64,000 bases of DNA from the NCBI GenBank assembly GCA_015075645.1, contig JABTUF010000007.1:186001-250000 (forward strand), in the 5' to 3' direction. The notes below the pieces were generated by a model, which had not been told where the DNA came from, did not search any database, and saw only the letters and a program-made list of their open reading frames with translations. A program made the translations under genes and the position numbers. Positions 18,894-28,186 of the stretch are shown in pieces. Every line of letters starts with the position of its first letter. Positions within the stretch are counted from its first letter, which is position 1. This DNA is from Burkholderiales bacterium (lineage in GTDB: Bacteria; Pseudomonadota; Gammaproteobacteria; Burkholderiales; Casimicrobiaceae).

Positions 18894-20420
18894 ATGAGTT
18901 CTCACGACAGTCCCGACGCGGGCCCCGATTTCACCCTCGGCGTGACGCTCGCCGACTTCGGCGGCCGCCCGATGCTGCGCGGCCACGTCGGCGATGAGGC
19001 GGTGCTGCTCGCGCGCGTCGGCGGCGAGGTGCTCGCGGTCGGTGCGTCGTGCACCCACTACGGAGGGCCGCTCGATGAGGGCGCGATCGAAGGCGAGTGC
19101 GTGCGCTGCCCGTGGCACCACGCTTCGTTCTCGCTTCGTACCGGGGAGGCGTTGGGTGCGCCCGCGTTCGATCCGATCGCCTGCTGGAAGGTCGAGCGTC
19201 ACGAAGACCGGTACATCGTGCGCGAAAAGGCCCCTCCCGCGCCCCGGCCGATGCACGCGCTCGCTCCGGAAGAGCCTGCGCGCATCGTGATCGTCGGCGG
19301 CGGCGCAGCGGGCTTCGCCGCGGCGGAGATGGCGCGCCGGCGCGGCTGGCAAGGGCAGATCACCGTGCTGTCCGCGGAGTCCGACGCCCCCTGCGACCGC
19401 CCGAATCTCTCGAAGGATTACCTCGCGGGCAGCGCGCCGGAGGAATGGATTCCGCTGCGGCCCCCCGAATACTACGCGGAGCAGCGCATCGACCTGCGCC
19501 TGTCCACGAGCGCAAGCCGCATCGACACGCTCGCGCGCACCGTGGTCATGGCCGACGGCACGCGCCACCCCTTCCATCGCCTCCTCCTCGCGACCGGCGC
19601 GGAGCCGGTGCGCCTGCCCATACCCGGCGCCGACGCACCGCATGTCTTCACGCTGCGCTCGCTCGCCGACAGCCGCGCGATCATCGCGCGCGCCGCGGGA
19701 GCGAAGTCGGCCGTCGTGCTGGGCTCGGGCTTCATCGGCCTCGAGGTCGCCGCGGCGCTCTCGGCGCGGGGACTCAGGTTGCACGTCGTCTCGCTCGACG
19801 CGCACCCGCTCGAGCGCGTGCTGGGCGCGCATCTGGGCGACTTCATCCGGCGCGTGCACGAGGGTCACGGCGAGACCTTCCACATGGGCACGTCGATCGC
19901 CTCGATCGGCGCGCGTTCGGTCACGCTCGCCGACGGCAAGGAGATCGCCGCCGACTTGGTCGTCGTAGGCGTGGGCGTGAAGCCGCGCCTCGCATTGGCC
20001 CAGGCCGCGGGCCTCGCCGTGGACCGCGGCATCGTCGTCAACGAGTACCTGCAGACGTCCCATCCGGGCATCTACGCCGCCGGCGACGTGGCCCGCTGGC
20101 CGGGCGGCCCCGGCGGCGAGACGATGCGCGTCGAACACTGGGTGGTCGCCGAGCGGCAGGGTCAGGTCGCGATGCGAAACATGCTCGGCGCGCGCGAGCG
20201 CTACCGCGACGTGCCGTTCTTCTGGAGCGCGCACCACGACGTGACGATCCGCTACGTCGGCCACGCGCTCGCGTGGGACGAGATCCGGGTCGAGGGCGAC
20301 CTCAATGCCCGCGACGCCGCGTTCCGCTACGTGAAGGATGGCAGGACGACCGCCTTCGCCACGGTCGGACGCGACCGGCAGGCGCTCGACGAAGCGCGAG
20401 CGCTCGCAGCCAGCGCCTGA
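18894..20420 (+). CDS. Rieske [2Fe-2S] plus FAD-dependent oxidoreductase (AIFM3-like)
   Basis: A 508-residue fusion of two redox modules. Residues 12-110 are a Rieske domain with ligands C53, H55, C72 and H75 (CTHYGG and CPWHHASF). From about 127 there is a two-dinucleotide-binding flavoprotein: FAD motif IVIVGGGAAGFAAAE, NAD motif VVLGSGFIGLEVAAAL, and the late FAD motif IYAAGDVARWPG, ending in a reductase C-terminal domain. This layout matches AIFM3-like ferredoxin reductases. The electron partner is unknown. Lies 64 bases after the sigma gene and may be in its operon. Confidence 0.9.
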   Translation: MSSHDSPDAGPDFTLGVTLADFGGRPMLRGHVGDEAVLLARVGGEVLAVGASCTHYGGPLDEGAIEGECVRCPWHHASFSLRTGEALGAPAFDPIACWKVERHEDRYIVREKAPPAPRPMHALAPEEPARIVIVGGGAAGFAAAEMARRRGWQGQITVLSAESDAPCDRPNLSKDYLAGSAPEEWIPLRPPEYYAEQRIDLRLSTSASRIDTLARTVVMADGTRHPFHRLLLATGAEPVRLPIPGADAPHVFTLRSLADSRAIIARAAGAKSAVVLGSGFIGLEVAAALSARGLRLHVVSLDAHPLERVLGAHLGDFIRRVHEGHGETFHMGTSIASIGARSVTLADGKEIAADLVVVGVGVKPRLALAQAAGLAVDRGIVVNEYLQTSHPGIYAAGDVARWPGGPGGETMRVEHWVVAERQGQVAMRNMLGARERYRDVPFFWSAHHDVTIRYVGHALAWDEIRVEGDLNARDAAFRYVKDGRTTAFATVGRDRQALDEARALAASA

Positions 20421-20619
20421 CGCCGCGCGCGGACCGAGTGTTTCGCGCAGCGCACCCCGGGGGCATTGCGCCTGACGCCGCTCCGCCGCGAAACAATGCG
20501 CGGACTCCCCGTCGTGTTCTGTTTCATTTGTCTCGCCGGCTCCCGAAACGATTGACGCTCGCCCGCCGCGCGTTCATCGTGCGCGCCTCCGTCAACCAGG
20601 GACACGCGAAAGGGACAGC

Positions 20620-21432
20620 ATGAATCCGAATCAGGCGCTGTGGGAGAAGGGCGACTTCACGCGGATCGCGTCGACGATGCGCGAGAGCGGCGACGCGCTC
20701 GTCAAGGGCATCGGCATCTCGAAGGGGGACAGGGTCCTCGACCTCGGCTGCGGCGACGGCACCACCGCACTGCCCGCGGCGAAGCTCGGCGCGGACGTGC
20801 TCGGCGTCGACATCGCGAACAACCTGGTCGCGGCGGGCAACCGGCGCGCCAAAGCGGCCGGTCTCGCGAACGTCCGCTTCCAGCAAGGCGACGCCTGCGA
20901 CCTCGCCGGGCTCGAAGACCGGTCGTTCGACGTCGTGGTCTCGATCTTCGGAGCCATGTTCGCGCCGCGTCCGTTCGACGTCGCGAAGTCGATGGTTCGC
21001 GTGACGCGTCCGGGCGGGCGCATCGTGATGGGCAACTGGATCCCCGGTGATCCGACGCTCGTCGCACAGATCCTCAAGATCAGCTCGGCGTACTCGCCGC
21101 CGCCGCCGGACGGCTTCGTGAGCCCGATGACCTGGGGCGTCGAGGGCAACGTCGTCGAGCGCTTCGCGGCCGCGGGCATACCGAGGGAGAAGTTCGCGTT
21201 CTCGCGCGAAACCTGGACTTTCGACTCGCCGCAGTCGCCGAAGGCGCTCGTCGCGGACTTCCGCCGGTACTATGGACCGACGATGAACGCGTTCGAGGCC
21301 GCGGACGGCAAGGGCCGCGCCGCGGAGTTGCAGGGCGAGCTCGAGCGGCTGTTCGAGGCGCACAACCGCAGCCCGCGCAAGGACACGACGTCGATCCCGG
21401 CGACGTATCTGCGCGTGACCGTCTCGGTCTAG
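20620..21432 (+). CDS. SAM-dependent class I methyltransferase (UbiE/COQ5-like)
   Basis: 270-residue methyltransferase. Motif I is VLDLGCGDGTTALPAA, the acidic end of strand 2 is GVDIANN, and motif II is SFDVVVSIFGAMFAP, followed by RVTRPGGRIVMGNW. These suit a UbiE-like small-molecule methyltransferase; the substrate cannot be told. AAAGGGAC precedes the ATG. Stands alone, with a 200-base gap from the oxidoreductase gene, and is convergent with the next gene. Confidence 0.85.
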   Translation: MNPNQALWEKGDFTRIASTMRESGDALVKGIGISKGDRVLDLGCGDGTTALPAAKLGADVLGVDIANNLVAAGNRRAKAAGLANVRFQQGDACDLAGLEDRSFDVVVSIFGAMFAPRPFDVAKSMVRVTRPGGRIVMGNWIPGDPTLVAQILKISSAYSPPPPDGFVSPMTWGVEGNVVERFAAAGIPREKFAFSRETWTFDSPQSPKALVADFRRYYGPTMNAFEAADGKGRAAELQGELERLFEAHNRSPRKDTTSIPATYLRVTVSV

Positions 21433-21440
21433 GCCGGAGA

Positions 21441-21455
21441 CGGAGGTTCCCTCCG
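21441..21455 (+). terminator. Short hairpin between convergent genes
   Basis: CGGAGG-TTC-CCTCCG, a six-pair GC stem just after the methyltransferase stop and before the convergent SDR stop. No T tract follows on either strand, so it is a weak terminator candidate. Confidence 0.35.
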
Positions 21456-21509
21456 GCGGTTGCGCATGCGCGCCGGGTTCGAAACCGGCGCGCCGAGCGA
21501 CGCGGCCGG

Positions 21510-22211
21510 TCAGGCGCGGGCGTACATCGGCAGCACCGCGCCGCTGATCTCTCGGTTGGCGGGTGAGACGAGCTGCAGGATCGCTTCCGCCGCCGCCTCG
21601 GGCGCGAGCCACTTCGCCGGGTCGGCGGCGGGCATCACCTCCCGGTTGGCCGGCGTGTCGAGCGTCGAGGGCGCGATCGCGTTGACGAGAATGCGCTCGC
21701 CCTTCACCTCCTCGGCGAGCGCGAGCGTGAGCGCGACCACCGCGGCCTTGCTCGTCGCGTAGGCCGCCATGCGCGCGCCCTGCCGCGGATCGAGCCCCGG
21801 ACGCGCCGCGACATTCACGATGCGCCCTCCTTCGCCGGACTTGCGCATCGCGCGCACCGCCGCGCGGCAGCAGAGGAACGCGGTCAGCGCGTTGGTCTCG
21901 AACATGCGCAGCACTTCCGCGCGCGTGGTGTCGGCGAACGGCGCCATCGCGAAGCCACCGGCGAGATGCACCGAAGCCCAGAGCGACGGCACGGCGGCGT
22001 AGAAGCGGTCGACCGATGCCTCGTCGGCGAGGTCGACGCCTTCGACGATCCGGATGCGCTCGTCGCCGCCGCCTGCCGACGCGCGGCGCGCGCCGTGGCT
22101 CGGCACGTGGCAGGTCGCGCCGGCCTCGACCAGCCGCCCGACGACGACTGTTCCGAGCGCGCCGGCGCCGCCGGTCACGACGACCTGCCTGCCTTCGAGC
22201 GGGAACTGCAT
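21510..22211 (-). CDS. SDR family oxidoreductase
   Basis: Short-chain dehydrogenase of 233 residues. The cofactor motif is TGGAGALG (TGxxxGxG), the catalytic region has MAAYATSKAAVVAL with the Tyr-x-x-x-Lys pair, and the C-terminal NAIAPSTLDTPANR matches classical SDRs. The catalytic Ser position in the strand NVAARPGLDPRQ is not a clear Ser, so activity should be treated with caution. Start at MQFPLEGRQ, preceded by GAGGTGACC. Confidence 0.85.
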   Translation of the reverse strand: MQFPLEGRQVVVTGGAGALGTVVVGRLVEAGATCHVPSHGARRASAGGGDERIRIVEGVDLADEASVDRFYAAVPSLWASVHLAGGFAMAPFADTTRAEVLRMFETNALTAFLCCRAAVRAMRKSGEGGRIVNVAARPGLDPRQGARMAAYATSKAAVVALTLALAEEVKGERILVNAIAPSTLDTPANREVMPAADPAKWLAPEAAAEAILQLVSPANREISGAVLPMYARA

Positions 22212-22452
22212 GGTCACCTCGATTCGTCCGTTGTCCTCAGTCCAACGTCCAACGCCCTCCAGCATAGGCCATTCCGCTGTATTGCCGGGCGGATCGCAAC
22301 CGTCGGTGACTTGGGGTCCCACCTTCGGCAAGCGGGGGCACAGGCGCACAGCGGATTGTTCGCACACATTGGATGATCCATCCCGGCAGCGGCGGCTGAT
22401 CGCGCGCGGCCCCCCCTGGACTCCGGGTTCGTCCCTTTACCCGGAGACTCCG

Positions 22453-22815
22453 ATGGCCGACCATTCGATCAAGGGCAAGACCGTACTCATCGCCGGTGGC
22501 TCCAAGAACCTCGGCAGACTCATCGCACGCGACCTCGCGAAACAAGGCGCGCGCGCCGCGTCGAAGGATTTCGGCGACCGCGGCATCTCGGCCACCGCCG
22601 TCGGTCCGGGTCCGATGGACAGGCCATTCTTCTATCCGGCCGAGAGCGCGGACGCCGTCGCCTACCAGAAGACGGCGGCGGCGCGGTCGAAGTTCTCGAA
22701 GACGGGCCTCACCAACATCGAGGACGTGGTGCCGTTCATCCGCTTCCTCGTGTCCGACGGCTGGTGGACCACCGGCCAGACGATCCTGATCAACGGCGGA
22801 TACACGACGAAGTAG
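22453..22815 (+). pseudogene. SDR oxidoreductase with a large in-frame internal deletion
   Basis: 120 residues made of the two ends of a classical SDR. The N-terminus (MADHSIKGKTVLIAGGSKNLG) carries the cofactor motif and the last 85 residues (DRGISATAVGPGPMD to ILINGGYTTK) are the normal C-terminus. About 135 residues between them, including the catalytic Ser, Tyr and Lys, are missing; the join is at GARAASKDFG, probably between two AASK-like repeats of the parent gene. The frame is intact, so a short product is possible, but it cannot be an active SDR. The parent family is about 257 residues. Confidence 0.8.
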
Positions 22816-22866
22816 ACCGGGCATCGCGAGCATCCGGCGTATGCTCCGGTTGACGGAGGAACTTCC

Positions 22867-23136
22867 ATGCACATGCTCCTCACTATCGTCGGCGGCGTGC
22901 TCCTGCTCGGCGTGTTCCTGCTCTTCGGGCACCTCTGGGGTGCCACGGCGCAGGCGGTCGCGTTCGCCGGCAAGGTGTTCCTGCCGGCCTGGCTGCTTGT
23001 CGCGGTCACCAACCTCTGGGTCGGCGTGAGCCACGCCGGCTACACCGTGCGCGAGGAGTTGCCGATCCTCGCCATCGTCTTCGTCGCGCCGGCAGCCGTC
23101 GCGGCGATGGCGATCTGGTACTTCTCGCGCCCTTGA
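22867..23136 (+). CDS. Small conserved membrane protein
   Basis: 89 residues with three predicted membrane helices (roughly 4-22, 27-50 and 62-84) and a short charged turn between the second and third. Function unknown. GGAGGAA lies just before the ATG. It stops 14 bases before the truncated DUF924 remnant. Confidence 0.65.
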   Translation: MHMLLTIVGGVLLLGVFLLFGHLWGATAQAVAFAGKVFLPAWLLVAVTNLWVGVSHAGYTVREELPILAIVFVAPAAVAAMAIWYFSRP

Positions 23137-23149
23137 CCTCCAAGGATCG

Positions 23150-23425
23150 ATGCGCCTGTTCTTCCTGCTGCCGTTCGCCCACTCCGAGAACCTGTCCGAC
23201 CAGGAACTGTCGGTGCGGCTGCACGAACCGCTGGGCGAGCCATGGATGTCACACGCCCGCGGGCACCGCGAAATCGTCCGCCGCTTCGGCCGCTTCCCGC
23301 ACCGCAACGTGCTGCTGGGGCATCTCACCACGCCCGAGGAACGCGCCTTCCTGGACGCGGATGGGTTCGCCGGCTGGTCGCGCGTTGCGCACAGGAGTGC
23401 GCGGAACAGTCCACAATGCGATCCG
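23150..23425 (+). pseudogene. DUF924 family remnant, 5' truncated
   Basis: About 75 residues match the second half of DUF924 proteins: LLPFAHSENLSDQE, the GEPWMSHARGH segment, RRFGRFPHRN and TTPEERAFLDADGFAGW. The first half of the family (normally about 180 residues in all) is absent. The frame has no stop before the following LysR start and reads straight into it, so the fusion is accidental. Confidence 0.75.
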
Positions 23426-24366
23426 ATGGACAAGCTCGACCAGTACCGCGTCTTCGTGCAGGTGGCCGAGAAGGGGAGCTTCATCCGCGCGGCGCACGCA
23501 CTCGAACTGCCGCGCGCATCCGTTTCGGCGGCAGTGCAGCAACTCGAGACGAGCGTCGGCACCCGACTACTGCATCGCACGACGCGGGCGGTCCACCTCA
23601 CTACCGATGGCGCGCTGCTGCTCGAGCGCCTGCGCGCGCTCCTTTCCGATGTCGGGGACGTCGATCAATTGTTCCAGGCTCGGGAACGTCCGGTTTCCGG
23701 GCGGCTCAACGTCGACGTACCGAGCCGCATCGCCCGGCGCCTGATCGCACCCTCGCGGCCCACCGTGATGCGACGTCATCCGCGGCTTGTGCTCGGATTG
23801 GGCTCGACCGACCGCGCAATCGACCCGGCGCAGGAAGGCGTCGATTGCGCGGTGCGGGTCGGCAGCGTGCAAGTTCGTGGCCTCGCGCTGCGCCCGATCG
23901 GACGGTTCGCGCTCATCAACTGCCTGAACCCCGCCTACCTGCACGAGCACGACACGCATGAAGAATCGACGACCTCGCGAAAGGTCACCTGGCGGTCGGA
24001 TACGCGTCGACTTCCACGGACCGCGAGCTCCTCTGGGAGACGCTCGTGTCCAGCCGGATCCTCACCACCGCGGTGCCGAGCCGGGTGATCGGCAACAACG
24101 CCGAGGGCTACATCGCGTGCTGCCTCGCGGGGATGGGAATGATCCAGATTTCCCGGTTCGGCGTGCTGCCGATGCCGCAGGCGGGAGAACTGGTCGAGGT
24201 GATGCCCGACGCCCGCGCAGCGCCGGTGGACGTCGCGTTCCTCTATCCGCACCGCAGGTAGCGCTCGCGTCGGCTGTCGGCGTTCATCGAATGGTTCGAA
24301 GAACGGGTGGGGCCGCACCTCGAACGGCGGCCCGCCCCGAGCATGAGCACAGCAGGTTCCAACTGA
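23426..24366 (+). pseudogene. LysR-family transcriptional regulator, broken by a frameshift and a nonsense codon
   Basis: The helix-turn-helix domain is complete (MDKLDQYRVFVQVAEKGSF, then ALELPRASVSAAVQQLE). The effector domain reads normally to AYLHEHDTH near 23960. The frame then shifts by one base; the next frame continues with DDLAKGHLAVGYASTST and TAVPSRVIGNNAEGYIAC. At 24259 a TAG replaces what looks like a Gln codon, after which the frame goes on as RSRRLSAFIEWFEER to a stop at 24364-24366. Two independent lesions make this a pseudogene unless both are sequence errors. It probably once controlled a neighbouring gene. Confidence 0.8.
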
Positions 24367-24378
24367 ACCGGAGTCCCG

Positions 24379-25893
24379 ATGACCACGCTCGTCCATTCCG
24401 TGCCCCCTGCCGCGCCTGCTGCGTCCTTCGCGCAACGCGCCGGACTCGTCGCCGCCGTCGTCGCGTTGGTCGCGATCATGGCGCTCCCTCCCGCATCCGG
24501 CCTGCCGCCCGCCGGCCAGGTGATGCTGGCGATCCTGGCCTTCGCCGTCATCGTCTGGATGACCGAGGCGCTCGACTATGCGGTGAGCGCAATCGTCATC
24601 GGCGCGTTGATGATCTTCGGCCTCGCCTTCGCGCCCGACGTCGCGAAGCCTGGCGGGCCAGCGATGGGATCGGGTGCAGCGCTCAACCTCGCGCTGTCGG
24701 GTTTCGCGAGCAGCGCAGTCGCGCTGGTGGCGGCGGCGTGCTTCATCGCCGCGGCGATGACCGCGACCGGGCTCGACCGGCGCATCGCGCTCGTCGTGCT
24801 CTCGCGAGTCGACGCGCGTGCGGGCCAGATCGTCATCGGTGCGATGGTGGTCGGCCTGCTGCTCTCGTTCGTCGTGCCGAGCACGACGGCGCGGGTCGCC
24901 TGCCTGATGCCGATCATGATGGGCTTCATCCTCGCCTTCAAGGTCGACAGGCGCAGCCGCTTCGCCGGATTGCTCGTCATCACCGCGGCCCAGACCGCGA
25001 GCGTGTGGAACATCGGCATCAAGACGGCGGCGGCGCAGAACATGGTCGCGGTGGGCTTCGTCGAGAAGCAGTTCGGCGGCACGATCACCTGGACCGAGTG
25101 GTTCGTCGCCGGCGCGCCGTTCTCTGCGCTGCTGACGATTGCGCTCTACTTCATCATGACCCGGATGATGAAGCCCGAGATGGACGAGATCGCCGGCGGC
25201 CGGGCGGCGATCCGCGAGCAGCTCGACGCGTTGGGGCCGATGACGATGCGCGAGTGGAAGCTCCTGACGGTGGTGCTCGTACTGCTGGGCTTCTGGTCGA
25301 CCGAGAAGGTGCTGCACGACTTCGACACTTCGTCCACGACGATCGCCGCCATCGCGCTGATGCTGCTGCCGCGCGTCGGCGTGATGGACTGGAAGGCGTC
25401 GCAGAAGGGCTTTCCCTGGGGCACCGTGGTGCTCTTCGCGGTCGGCATCAGCGTCGGCACCGCGTTGCTGCGCACGCAGGCCGCCGGCTGGCTCGCGACC
25501 CTGATCGTCACGCACCTCGGCCTTCAGCAGGCGAGCGCCTTCGCGATCCTCATGCTGCTGTCGGTGTTCCTGATCGTCATCCACCTGGGCTTCGCCAGCG
25601 CGACCGCGCTCGCCTCGACGATGATCCCGATCGTCATCAGCGTGCTCGGCAGCGTAGAGACGCCGGGCATCAACGCCGTGGGGATGACGATGCTGCTGCA
25701 GTTCGTCGTCAGCTTCGGGTTCATCCTGCCGGTCAACGCGCCGCAGAACATGATCGCGTACGGCACCGACACGTTCGAGGCGCGCGACTTCGTGCGCACC
25801 GGATCGGTCATCACCGTGGCGGCGTTCGCGCTGCTGGTGGTCTTCGGCCTGACGTACTGGCCCTGGATGGGCTACATGACGAAAGGAGCTTGA
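24379..25893 (+). CDS. DASS/SLC13-type anion permease
   Basis: 504-residue inner-membrane transporter of the divalent anion:sodium symporter group, which takes up di- and tricarboxylates or sulfate with sodium. More than ten hydrophobic helices are present. The two inverted hairpin motifs are seen as VVPSTTARVACLMP and SATALASTMIPI, in the places of the SNT motifs of the family. The substrate cannot be told. Lies 12 bases after the broken LysR gene, the likely former regulator. Confidence 0.85.
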   Translation: MTTLVHSVPPAAPAASFAQRAGLVAAVVALVAIMALPPASGLPPAGQVMLAILAFAVIVWMTEALDYAVSAIVIGALMIFGLAFAPDVAKPGGPAMGSGAALNLALSGFASSAVALVAAACFIAAAMTATGLDRRIALVVLSRVDARAGQIVIGAMVVGLLLSFVVPSTTARVACLMPIMMGFILAFKVDRRSRFAGLLVITAAQTASVWNIGIKTAAAQNMVAVGFVEKQFGGTITWTEWFVAGAPFSALLTIALYFIMTRMMKPEMDEIAGGRAAIREQLDALGPMTMREWKLLTVVLVLLGFWSTEKVLHDFDTSSTTIAAIALMLLPRVGVMDWKASQKGFPWGTVVLFAVGISVGTALLRTQAAGWLATLIVTHLGLQQASAFAILMLLSVFLIVIHLGFASATALASTMIPIVISVLGSVETPGINAVGMTMLLQFVVSFGFILPVNAPQNMIAYGTDTFEARDFVRTGSVITVAAFALLVVFGLTYWPWMGYMTKGA

Positions 25894-25964
25894 TGCGCGC
25901 GGACCTGATCGCGCACGACCTGCCGGCCGCGCGATTCCATCAGGAACGGTTGCAGATGCGCTGA
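25893..25964 (+). pseudogene. 23-codon gene stub after the permease
   Basis: A TGATG overlap with the permease stop and GAAAGGAG upstream give an excellent translation start, but the frame ends after MRADLIAHDLPAARFHQER plus four residues. It looks like the start of a former second operon gene whose body has been lost; family unknown. Confidence 0.4.
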
Positions 25965-26052
25965 CTGCCGCGGCGCGCGGCATGTTGCGCAGCCCCCTGA
26001 CGCCTGGCCTCCGGCGCCATGCACATCCGACGGAATCAGGTCCTCGCCAGAC

Positions 26053-26589
26053 TCATTGCCTGAAGGCCTCGATCGTGGCGCCGATGCGCACCGTCTTCGG
26101 CATGCCCGCCTTCACCAGGTAGTCCATGCCCCACTGCGTGCGGTCGAGCACGGCCTCGAAGTCACCGCCGCAGGCTTCGGTCTTCGTGCGCTGGTTGGGG
26201 TAGCAGCGGAACTGCGCCGCCTTCAGCGTGACCGGGTGCGTGCGACCCAACAGCGTGAGTTGGCCGGGCACCTCGACGAGGCGCTCGCCGTCGAACACCA
26301 GCCGGTCCGATACGAAGCGCATCGTGGGGTGCTTCGCGACGTCGAACAGATCGGCCGAGCGCAGATGCTCGTCGAAGCCCTTCGAGCCGCTGTAGACGCT
26401 CGCCACCTGCACCGTGATGTCGATGGCTCCGGTCCGCGCTTCCTTGTCGAAGCGCACGGTGCCCGCCACGTCGCCGAAGCGTCCGCGGTTGATCGAGGCG
26501 CCGTTGTGGTCGATGGCGAACGTGGCATAGGTGTGATCGGCGTCCAGCTTGTAGTCCGCCGGAGCGGCACACGGCCGATGCCCGGCCAC
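26053..26589 (-). pseudogene. YceI family gene lacking a signal peptide (5' truncated)
   Basis: The YceI barrel is complete from PADYKLDADHTYATF through FDEHLRSADLFDVAKHP, LTLLGRTHPVTL and a C-terminal RIGATIEAF; it has the paired Cys (FRCYPNQ, EACGG) of one YceI subgroup. YceI proteins are exported, but upstream of the barrel only a short GHRPCAAPA segment remains, with a GTG at 26589 as the best start and no hydrophobic stretch or clear ribosome site. I infer the signal peptide and promoter were lost. It follows another exported gene by 14 bases. Confidence 0.6.
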
Positions 26590-26603
26590 GAGCGCCCCGT
26601 CGC

Positions 26604-26954
26604 TCAACGCGTGCCGCGCCCCGGGTTCAGCCGGACCGATGCGTGTCCCATCATCGGGCCGGGCGTATCCCACAGTGCATCGTTGAACGCACGGGTCAGC
26701 GGGTCCACGGGCGCGCCGAACGGGGACGACGGCCTCGCCGGCGCATGGGCGAACATCCGCTGGAACGCCGCAGCCGGCGACTCGGAGGCCTGCGCACCGG
26801 GCGCGGGCGGTTGCGCGGCAGACGCTCCGGCGGATGGCGCCGCGGCCGGACGAAGCTCGGCAGCGGCATGTTGCGGGTTCACGGCGTCGGCGTGCGCGTG
26901 CAGCGGGAGCAGCACGGCGCAGGCCAGGATGGCAGGCAGGGCAAGTGCGTTCAT
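26604..26954 (-). CDS. Small exported protein of unknown function
   Basis: 116 residues with a clear signal peptide (MNALALPAILACAVLLPLH, cleavage near AHADA). The mature part is Ala/Pro-rich for 45 residues, then contains RMFAHAPARP and DPLTRAFNDALWDTPG. No family recognised. GAGGA lies seven bases before the ATG. The 437 bases upstream, to 27391, hold no gene I can support, only a hairpin at 27226-27243 (GCACGCC-GTTC-GGCGTGC). Confidence 0.55.
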   Translation of the reverse strand: MNALALPAILACAVLLPLHAHADAVNPQHAAAELRPAAAPSAGASAAQPPAPGAQASESPAAAFQRMFAHAPARPSSPFGAPVDPLTRAFNDALWDTPGPMMGHASVRLNPGRGTR

Positions 26955-27391
26955 GGCGTCGTCCTCGAAGCGTGGTCTGAGAGACTCTTGCCTGCCCCGG
27001 ATACCAGGGACCAGGCGTCGTGGCGCGCATCCTGATCGGCGGCGGCCAACGAATCGCTGACGGATCGGGGGGCGTTGCGCCGCCCGCTCACCGATCGCTG
27101 ACCGATCGGCCGCACGGTCGTCGCGTTGTCGTGCGAAGGCGGGAATGGGCCATCCGGCACCTTCCGACGGACGCGCCCGGCCCGGTCAGCGCTGGATGGA
27201 GGTTTCGCGGCGGCCGAGCCGCGAAGCACGCCGTTCGGCGTGCGGCGAATCGAACGCCGCAAAGCAGGATCTCGCCGCCGTCGCCGCGCATCGCGCGGGA
27301 ACCCTCGAGCGCGGCGCCCTCGGGTTCGAGGGCAACGACGGACGCCCTTCCTGTAGTATCGCCACGGCCGCTTCCGGAAGGCACGCGTTCC

Positions 27392-28186
27392 ATGCGCATA
27401 CGATGCCTCGCGATCCTGCTGGCGCTCCTCGCGTCCGCCGCCGGGTCGCCTGCGCGCGCCGAGACCCGGCTCGGCGATGGCTGCGACCTTGCCGTCCTCG
27501 GAGTCGCGGACACTGCCGAGTTCCTGCGCTTCGACCGCGCCTTGAAGACCGCGCTCGACGCCCAGGACGCGGCGGCGCTCGCGCTGCTGGTGCGTTTTCC
27601 GCTGCGCGTGAACCACGCGGACGGCGGCCGGATCTCGCTCGACAACGTCGCTGCATTGCAATCGCACTTCGCGCAGGCGTTCGACCCGGCGGTGCGCTCA
27701 GCCGTCACCCGGCAGGAGTCCGAATCGCTGTTCTGCAAGGCCGACGGCGGCGTGATGTACGGCGACGGCGAAGTCTGGGTGGATCGGGTCGACGTCGGGC
27801 GAGGCCGACAGTTTCGCGTCACCACCGTCAACGTGCCCGCCGGCGCGGCGGCGAAGGCGCGAGCCGAGACTGCGCCGAAGCCGCGCGTCGCCTGCAGCAC
27901 CGACCAGCATCGTGTGGTGATCGACGGCCGGGACGACGCGGCCCCGCGCTACCGCTCGTGGAACAGACCGCACGCGCCACCCGACCCGCCCGCGCTCGAT
28001 CTCGTCGGCAAGGCCGACGGCGAAGGCAGCGGGTCGTGCTTCCACCGCATCTGGCGCTTTCGCAACGGCGATACCGAGTACGTGCTCAGCGAACCGGGGT
28101 GCAGCCCGGACACGCCGAAGGGCGCGCGGGCGGAACTCGAGGTGTTGGTCGCCGGACGCTCGCGGCTGCGGTCGTGGTGCTACTGA
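27392..28186 (+). CDS. Exported protein of unknown function
   Basis: 264 residues with a signal peptide (MRIRCLAILLALLASAAGSP, cleavage near ARAE). The mature protein has a conserved-looking first half (FDRALKTALDAQDAAALALL and VRFPLRVNHADGG), as in NTF2-like or SnoaL-like stress proteins, and a second half with four Cys (VACSTDQH, SGSCFHRIW, EPGCSPD, RSWCY) that could form two disulfides. It ends in Cys-Tyr. No firm family assignment. Confidence 0.6.
   Translation: MRIRCLAILLALLASAAGSPARAETRLGDGCDLAVLGVADTAEFLRFDRALKTALDAQDAAALALLVRFPLRVNHADGGRISLDNVAALQSHFAQAFDPAVRSAVTRQESESLFCKADGGVMYGDGEVWVDRVDVGRGRQFRVTTVNVPAGAAAKARAETAPKPRVACSTDQHRVVIDGRDDAAPRYRSWNRPHAPPDPPALDLVGKADGEGSGSCFHRIWRFRNGDTEYVLSEPGCSPDTPKGARAELEVLVAGRSRLRSWCY

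Noticed and set aside
18834..20264. 476-codon open frame opposite the Rieske/FAD gene
   Set aside because: Antisense shadow of a well supported gene.
20510..20600. TTGACG near 20551 as promoter of the methyltransferase gene
   Set aside because: The matching -10 (CATCGT) is too poor to call.
23935..25983. 682-codon open frame opposite the permease
   Set aside because: Composition (Arg, Asp, His) is that of a reverse-frame shadow; the permease on the other strand has clear membrane helices.
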